A DNA stretch of 57,948 nucleotides, from assembly GCF_000156195.1 (NCBI RefSeq), contig NZ_GG688325.1:161615-219562 (forward strand). Direction: 5' to 3'. Of this stretch, positions 54,549 through 57,948 are shown piece after piece. A model generated the notes under the pieces. That model worked only from the letters and a program-made list of their open reading frames with translations, did not search any database and was not told the origin of the DNA. The first letter of the stretch is position 1. Each line of letters starts with the position of its first letter. A program made the translations under genes and the position numbers. The stretch comes from Bacteroides finegoldii DSM 17565 (lineage in GTDB: Bacteria; Bacteroidota; Bacteroidia; Bacteroidales; Bacteroidaceae).

Positions 54549-54662
54549 ATGAGTGAAATACGGATAAGAGCAGTAATAAAACGAACGGGGTGCAGGCATG
54601 AACTTCACACCTCTTTCTGCCGGAAACAGCAGTCTAAAATTGAAGTTCTATATAATATGTAA
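54549..54662 (+). CDS. Possible 37-residue small ORF
   Basis: An ATG at 54549 follows the good ribosome-binding site AAAGGAGAA and runs 37 codons to TAA. The product is basic (MSEIRIRAVIKRTGCRHELH at its start) and unrecognised. It lies between the IS91 transposase and the first array hairpin. The evidence is only the ribosome-binding site, so it may be chance. Confidence 0.25.
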   Translation: MSEIRIRAVIKRTGCRHELHTSFCRKQQSKIEVLYNM

Positions 54663-54686
54663 TAGTGTGTGGTGGGTAAAACTGCC

Positions 54687-54736
54687 TTGAACAAGGAAAT
54701 GAAGCACCTAAACGGTGCATATTTCCGAACCATTAA
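54687..54736 (+). repeat. Array hairpin repeat, copy 1
   Basis: Outer stem GGAAAT/ATTTCC (54695-54700, 54721-54726), inner stem GCACC/GGTGC (54704-54708, 54714-54718), 5-nt loop TAAAC, then the conserved AACCATTAA (54728-54736) just before the first cassette gene. Confidence 0.8.
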
Positions 54737-54743
54737 TAGTAAC

Positions 54744-55271
54744 ATGAATATGACAAAAATAGAATTGAATCCCTTAAAGGGAATACATATCGCACAAGTT
54801 GGAACAATAGAATTTGGAATGACTGCCAACGAAGTGAAAGAGATATTAGGACAGCCTGAGCAAGAAGATGATTCCCAATTGTACTATTGTTCTGAAGAGC
54901 TTCGTTTGGATTTCAATTCTCAAAAATGTTTGGAGTTTATTGAAATTATATCAGGTCCATATCCAAAAGCCATAGAGCCAATATTATATGATGTCAATCC
55001 TTTTGTGTTATTGGCAAATGAGTTGGTGGATTTACTGACACAAAAGAATGGATATGATATTGACTATTCAGAAGTTCCTGTATGTTATGCTTTCAGAAGT
55101 ATTTCTGTTGGCATATTCCGAGAGTTTTCAGAAGAAACAACGCAACAAAGCATAAAGGAAGCTAAGGAAAACGGAGTATATGAAGATGAAAAGTTATGGC
55201 TTTTAAATGATTTGGAGAAAAGCAAACATTTTTGGACTATTGGCATAGGAATGAAAGGCTATTATGAGTAA
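54744..55271 (+). CDS. Immunity-type cassette gene 1 (unassigned family)
   Basis: About 175 residues. The start is placed at ATG 54744, after the hairpin repeat; a longer frame from 54669 would translate the repeat itself and is rejected. The N-terminal pattern HIAQVGTIEFGMTANEVKEI followed by LGQPEQ and LYYCSEELRLDFN is seen in small cytoplasmic proteins of toxin-immunity neighbourhoods. No signal peptide. I cannot name the family. The first gene of the array; AT-rich compared with the transposase upstream. Confidence 0.6.
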   Translation: MNMTKIELNPLKGIHIAQVGTIEFGMTANEVKEILGQPEQEDDSQLYYCSEELRLDFNSQKCLEFIEIISGPYPKAIEPILYDVNPFVLLANELVDLLTQKNGYDIDYSEVPVCYAFRSISVGIFREFSEETTQQSIKEAKENGVYEDEKLWLLNDLEKSKHFWTIGIGMKGYYE

Positions 55272-55279
55272 TTTACTAT

Positions 55280-55327
55280 TAACGAGCCAAGTTAACTGCT
55301 AAACGCAGCTCCTTGTCAAACCATTAA
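55280..55327 (+). repeat. Array hairpin repeat, copy 2
   Basis: Outer stem CAAG/CTTG (55288-55291, 55312-55315), inner stem CTGC/GCAG (55296-55299, 55305-55308), loop TAAAC, then AACCATTAA (55319-55327). Confidence 0.8.
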
Positions 55328-55338
55328 CGATAATATTT

Positions 55339-56034
55339 ATGAAAACAGAAGAACTTTATATTTGGCGATATGGGATAGATAAACTGCCTAAAGGATTATT
55401 GGAGTATGGCAAATCTGATGTTTGTGATATCTACGACGAAAGTAAAAGGCAGAAATATCAGAATCTCGGGCAATGGATGTGGCAAAATAATGACGGATGG
55501 CGCGAGAATTTACCTCCCGTCTTATACCTTGTATGCAACAAGAAACCGGGAATCCTGCAATTTGATTTTCTTGATAAAAGCAGTATAGAACTCAAAATCG
55601 TATCGGAAGAGTTTTTGTCTTTACTTCAAGAAAATGGCTTTATCGATAAATATGATATTGCAACTGTCAAGGTAGTAAACAAGAAAAACGAATCTCTAAC
55701 GGATAAGAAATACTATGCTCTACGTATAAATCATTTTGACAACGATTCTTTTCATTTCGGAAAAGGCATAACATATCAGAGTGACTTTCAGAAAAAACTA
55801 GGTACTTGTTTTACAGTATATCCTGATATGAAACTGAAAGACATTTCAATCAAACAGAATTTCTTTGTTTTGAATAGTATAGAATATAGAGATGGTATAA
55901 TATTCCGAGAAAGAATTTTGGATAAAGTATTGAATCTGTATAAACCTGAAATTTACAAATTATCAGACTACTCCAAACTATGGATAGATAAAGGCTTTTA
56001 TCCATATGGAAATGAATTTATGATTGTGAAATAA
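55339..56034 (+). CDS. Immunity-type cassette gene 2 (Imm43/DUF1629-like)
   Basis: A 231-residue cytoplasmic protein (MKTEELYIWRYGIDKLPKGL at its start; VLYLVCNKKPGILQFDFLDK and LSLLQENGFIDKYDIATVKV inside). It is about 87 percent identical by my count to the gene at 56584. The overall pattern recalls immunity families such as Imm43 or DUF1629/Imm11, but I cannot verify which. The likely role is neutralising a specific antibacterial toxin delivered by a rival strain. No toxin gene lies beside it. Confidence 0.6.
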   Translation: MKTEELYIWRYGIDKLPKGLLEYGKSDVCDIYDESKRQKYQNLGQWMWQNNDGWRENLPPVLYLVCNKKPGILQFDFLDKSSIELKIVSEEFLSLLQENGFIDKYDIATVKVVNKKNESLTDKKYYALRINHFDNDSFHFGKGITYQSDFQKKLGTCFTVYPDMKLKDISIKQNFFVLNSIEYRDGIIFRERILDKVLNLYKPEIYKLSDYSKLWIDKGFYPYGNEFMIVK

Positions 56035-56038
56035 AATC

Positions 56039-56089
56039 GTTAACAAGGTCGAGATAACAGCTGAACGCTGTTCCTCACCAAACCATTAA
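56039..56089 (+). repeat. Array hairpin repeat, copy 3
   Basis: GTTAACAA, then stem GGT-c-GAG / CTC-ACC (56047-56053, 56074-56079), inner stem AACAGC/GCTGTT (56056-56061, 56067-56072), loop TGAAC, then AACCATTAA (56081-56089). Confidence 0.85.
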
Positions 56090-56107
56090 TATTAAAGAGA
56101 AAAAATA

Positions 56108-56503
56108 ATGAATTGGTATAAGTATTGGTATTTTACAATTTATTTTATTTATGACCATTTCAGTAAAAACACTGAAGATAACAAAATATATTCTATTGGA
56201 CTTTTTTCCTTGATTATATATATGTTATTTGCGATATTGGGATGTTTAGTAAATAGTTTAATTGATTTTGATTTCATTAAATATATTGCACATCCTTACT
56301 CTCATTTGATATTCATTTTGATTATCTATCTTATCAATTCTTTTCTTTTTGACAAGGAAACAAATGCAAGAGCAGAACGAATGGTCTATAAAGGAATTAG
56401 AACACAAAAGAGAAATATATACTTTATCTTGTTGACCATTGGAGTTATTATTGCGTTTTGCTTCAATCTCATATTTTTAAAGAAATATTTTTTCTTTATA
56501 TAA
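56108..56503 (+). CDS. Small membrane protein in a cassette
   Basis: A 131-residue protein, very AT-rich, with three predicted membrane helices (IGLFSLIIYMLFAILGCLV, LIFILIIYLINSFLF, FILLTIGVIIAFCFNLIFL) and a basic loop before the last. No family recognised. It has its own upstream hairpin repeat, so it is a separate cassette. Membrane immunity proteins protect against toxins acting in the inner membrane or periplasm; this is a guess from context. Confidence 0.6.
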   Translation: MNWYKYWYFTIYFIYDHFSKNTEDNKIYSIGLFSLIIYMLFAILGCLVNSLIDFDFIKYIAHPYSHLIFILIIYLINSFLFDKETNARAERMVYKGIRTQKRNIYFILLTIGVIIAFCFNLIFLKKYFFFI

Positions 56504-56512
56504 TAACATAAT

Positions 56513-56563
56513 ATTAACAAGGTCGAGCCAACAGCTGAACGCTGTTCCTCACCAAACCATTAA
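56513..56563 (+). repeat. Array hairpin repeat, copy 4
   Basis: ATTAACAA, outer stem GGT-c-GAG / CTC-ACC (56521-56527, 56548-56553), inner stem AACAGC/GCTGTT (56530-56535, 56541-56546), loop TGAAC, then AACCATTAA (56555-56563). Confidence 0.85.
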
Positions 56564-56583
56564 CGATAATAAATTCAGCAATT

Positions 56584-57279
56584 ATGAATACAGAAGAACT
56601 CTATATTTGGAACTATGGAATTGATAAACTGCCTAAAGGATTATTGGAGTTTGGTAGATCTGATGTCTGTGATACTTACGATGAAAGCAAAAGGCAGAAG
56701 TTTCAAAACCACGGGCAATGGATGTGGAAAAACAAGGATGGATGGAGAGAAAATTTACCTTCCGTCTTATACCTCGTATGCAACAAGAAACCGGGAATTC
56801 TGCAATTTGATTTTCTTGATAAATACAGTATAAAACTCAAAATTGTATCGGAAGAGTTTTTGTCTTTACTTCAAGAAAATGGGTTCGTTGATAAATATGA
56901 TATTGCAACCGTCAAGGTAGTAAACAAGAAAAATGAATTGCTAACAGATAAGAAATACTATGCTTTACGTATAAATCATTTTGATAATGATTCTTTTCAT
57001 TTCGGGAAAGGCATAACATATCAGAGTGACTTACAGAAAGAACGAGGTACTTGTTTTACAGTATATCCTGATATGAAACTGAAAGATAGTTCAATCAAAC
57101 AGAATTTCTTCGTTTTAGATAGCATAGAATATGGAGATGGAATAATATTCCGAAAGAGAGTTTTGGATAAGGTGTTGCATTTGTATAGACCTGAAATTTA
57201 CAAATTGTCAGACTACTCCAAAATATGGAATAACAGAGGCAATTATCTATATGGGAATGAACTAATGATTGTGAAATAA
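56584..57279 (+). CDS. Immunity-type cassette gene 4, paralogue of gene 2
   Basis: A 231-residue protein of exactly the same length as the one at 55339, with about 31 substitutions and no gaps by my count. Differences cluster at the N-terminal 60 residues and the last 85, while the middle (NKKPGILQFDFLDK, KKYYALRINHFDNDSFHFGK) is unchanged. This suggests duplication of a two-gene unit (immunity gene plus membrane gene) and possible divergence to recognise different toxin variants. Family assignment has the same limits as for gene 2. Confidence 0.6.
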   Translation: MNTEELYIWNYGIDKLPKGLLEFGRSDVCDTYDESKRQKFQNHGQWMWKNKDGWRENLPSVLYLVCNKKPGILQFDFLDKYSIKLKIVSEEFLSLLQENGFVDKYDIATVKVVNKKNELLTDKKYYALRINHFDNDSFHFGKGITYQSDLQKERGTCFTVYPDMKLKDSSIKQNFFVLDSIEYGDGIIFRKRVLDKVLHLYRPEIYKLSDYSKIWNNRGNYLYGNELMIVK

Positions 57280-57283
57280 AATC

Positions 57284-57334
57284 GTTAACAAGGTCGAGAT
57301 AACAGCATAATGCTGTTCCTCACCAAACCATTAA
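57284..57334 (+). repeat. Array hairpin repeat, copy 5
   Basis: GTTAACAA, outer stem GGT-c-GAG / CTC-ACC (57292-57298, 57319-57324), inner stem AACAGC/GCTGTT (57301-57306, 57312-57317), loop ATAAT, then AACCATTAA (57326-57334). Confidence 0.85.
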
Positions 57335-57346
57335 TGGTAATTAAGT

Positions 57347-57712
57347 ATGATAGATTATTTATTTTTCAAATTTTATAGGCTATGGAAATACAGTTCTTAT
57401 TCCGAAATAGCGGTTTATGCAGCTTTGTTAATTCTCGCTGTATTTCTGAATTGTAATATTCACACAATATGGGGAGTATTGGAACAATATAAAATATTGC
57501 CTTATCCAACGCGAACAATGTATAATGTGTCTTTAGGGCTGATATTCATTCTTTTATGTATTCGTTTCTGCTGGAAAAGAAGGTATAAAGCTGTCATAGA
57601 GAAGTTTAATGAAAAGCCTAATAAGAATAATCTATTGATACTTATATTATACATTTTCCTTTCGTTGCTTCTCTTTGTTTTAGAGGCTTTTTATAGTAAA
57701 GGGAAAATATAA
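57347..57712 (+). CDS. Small membrane protein in a cassette
   Basis: A 121-residue protein with three predicted helices (IAVYAALLILAVFLNC, VSLGLIFILLCIRFCW, LLILILYIFLSLLLFVLEAF). It resembles the gene at 56108 in size, position after an immunity gene and topology, but sequence similarity is weak. Function unknown. Confidence 0.58.
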   Translation: MIDYLFFKFYRLWKYSSYSEIAVYAALLILAVFLNCNIHTIWGVLEQYKILPYPTRTMYNVSLGLIFILLCIRFCWKRRYKAVIEKFNEKPNKNNLLILILYIFLSLLLFVLEAFYSKGKI

Positions 57713-57716
57713 ATAT

Positions 57717-57766
57717 ACCATTAACAACGCAGGATAACGGACAAGCCGTTCCCTGCTGAACCATTA
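57717..57766 (+). repeat. Array hairpin repeat, copy 6
   Basis: CATTAACAAC, outer stem GCAGG/CCTGC (57729-57733, 57752-57756), inner stem AACGG/CCGTT (57736-57740, 57746-57750), loop ACAAG, then AACCATTA (57759-57766). Both stems differ from copies 1-5 yet still pair. Confidence 0.85.
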
Positions 57767-57785
57767 CCAATAATATAGAACAGAT

Positions 57786-57948
57786 ATGGAAACAGAACTA
57801 AAAGAAACTATACAGAATTTATTGCTTCAATTCATGCAGAATATGCACGAGTGGGAAGTAATGTGTAGTGATATTGCAAAGCAGAGTAAACTTTCATTTG
57901 AAGAACAGTTTAACAAGCAAAAAGAATTGGTATCAAAAATCTTTTTGA
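57786..57948 (+). CDS. Immunity-type cassette gene 6, cut by window edge
   Basis: An ATG at 57786, 20 bp after a hairpin repeat, opens a frame that runs off the window after 54 codons. The visible part is helical (METELKETIQNLLLQFMQNM, then FEEQFNKQKELVSKIF) and recalls the N-terminus of NTF2-fold immunity proteins. The assignment is weak because the protein is incomplete. Confidence 0.5.
   Translation, partial: METELKETIQNLLLQFMQNMHEWEVMCSDIAKQSKLSFEEQFNKQKELVSKIFL

Noticed and set aside
54669..54743. Longer N-terminus for the first cassette gene
   Set aside because: These codons are the hairpin repeat itself, which is non-coding before the other five genes.
56108..57712. The two membrane cassette genes as duplicates of each other
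   Set aside because: Size and topology agree, but the sequences share too little by eye to claim a recent duplication, unlike the flanking immunity genes.
54687..57766. Hairpin repeats read as a CRISPR array
   Set aside because: Units are 330-760 bp apart and enclose full genes; repeat sequence varies and no cas genes are present.
54687..57766. Repeats as true integron attC sites
   Set aside because: The attC end motifs RYYYAAC and GTTRRRY are not met and no IntI-type insertion is visible in the recombinase; only the structural logic is similar.

Overview
The window looks like a chromosome segment of a gut Bacteroides. The grounds are the TAnnTTTG -7 promoter boxes upstream of many genes, a SusC/SusD pair, lipoproteins with Bacteroides-type signal peptides, fimbrillin-type and BACON/LRR proteins, a reverse rubrerythrin, and mobile elements with a CTnDOT-type integrase. 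The species is not determined. Two parts are visible: a conserved core (1 to about 39.2 kb) and a stack of nested mobile DNA (about 39.2 kb to the end).

Core. The left edge cuts a DsbD-like thiol:disulfide exchanger (3-1679). Then come a decayed ATPase fragment, a DUF2490 outer-membrane protein, a fimbrillin/FISUMP lipoprotein and a hotdog thioesterase. A histidine operon hisG-hisD-hisC-hisB (5917-10301) is preceded by a full attenuator: a promoter, a 14-residue leader peptide with four consecutive His codons, and a terminator hairpin with a competing pairing. Convergent to it is glutamine-dependent NAD synthase. Next is a long single-strand locus (12930-27801): SusC, SusD, two accessory surface lipoproteins, two leucine-rich-repeat lipoproteins, a subtilisin-type lipoprotein protease, a DUF1573 protein and a lipocalin-like lipoprotein. 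The protease and the absence of glycosidases suggest peptide rather than glycan uptake. After that: PerR and reverse rubrerythrin, a SagB-like nitroreductase, two thioredoxins, a glycosyltransferase, a tandem of S46 dipeptidyl-peptidases whose specificity residues mark one as DPP11-like and one as DPP7-like, an anaerobic sulfatase-maturating enzyme, a DUF4369 lipoprotein and PlsC.

Mobile region. An IntDOT-like integrase gene lies about 330 bp inside a GTAACTTTGC motif (reverse strand, 39195-39204). This matches the core recognised by CTnDOT-family integrases and also forms the -7 box of plsC. The element carries small HTH/excisionase-like genes and two convergent DUF3945/DUF4099-type genes. 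Between those two genes a recombinase-in-trio (RIT) element has inserted into a 49-bp near-palindrome. It has three overlapping tyrosine recombinases, 68-bp inverted ends and a loxP-like 13-7-13 core at each end. An IS110-family element with a highly structured 3' non-coding region (candidate bridge/seeker RNA) has inserted inside the RIT element.

Right end. A TetR regulator with a palindromic operator precedes a XerD-like recombinase and an IS91-family transposase. These lead into an AT-rich array of immunity-type gene cassettes (54744 to the end). Every gene in the array is preceded by a hairpin repeat whose two stems change sequence but keep pairing. The layout resembles a recombinase-associated acquired interbacterial defence (rAID) cluster with integron-like, attC-analogous sites. 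It is the most interesting structure here and continues past the window edge.
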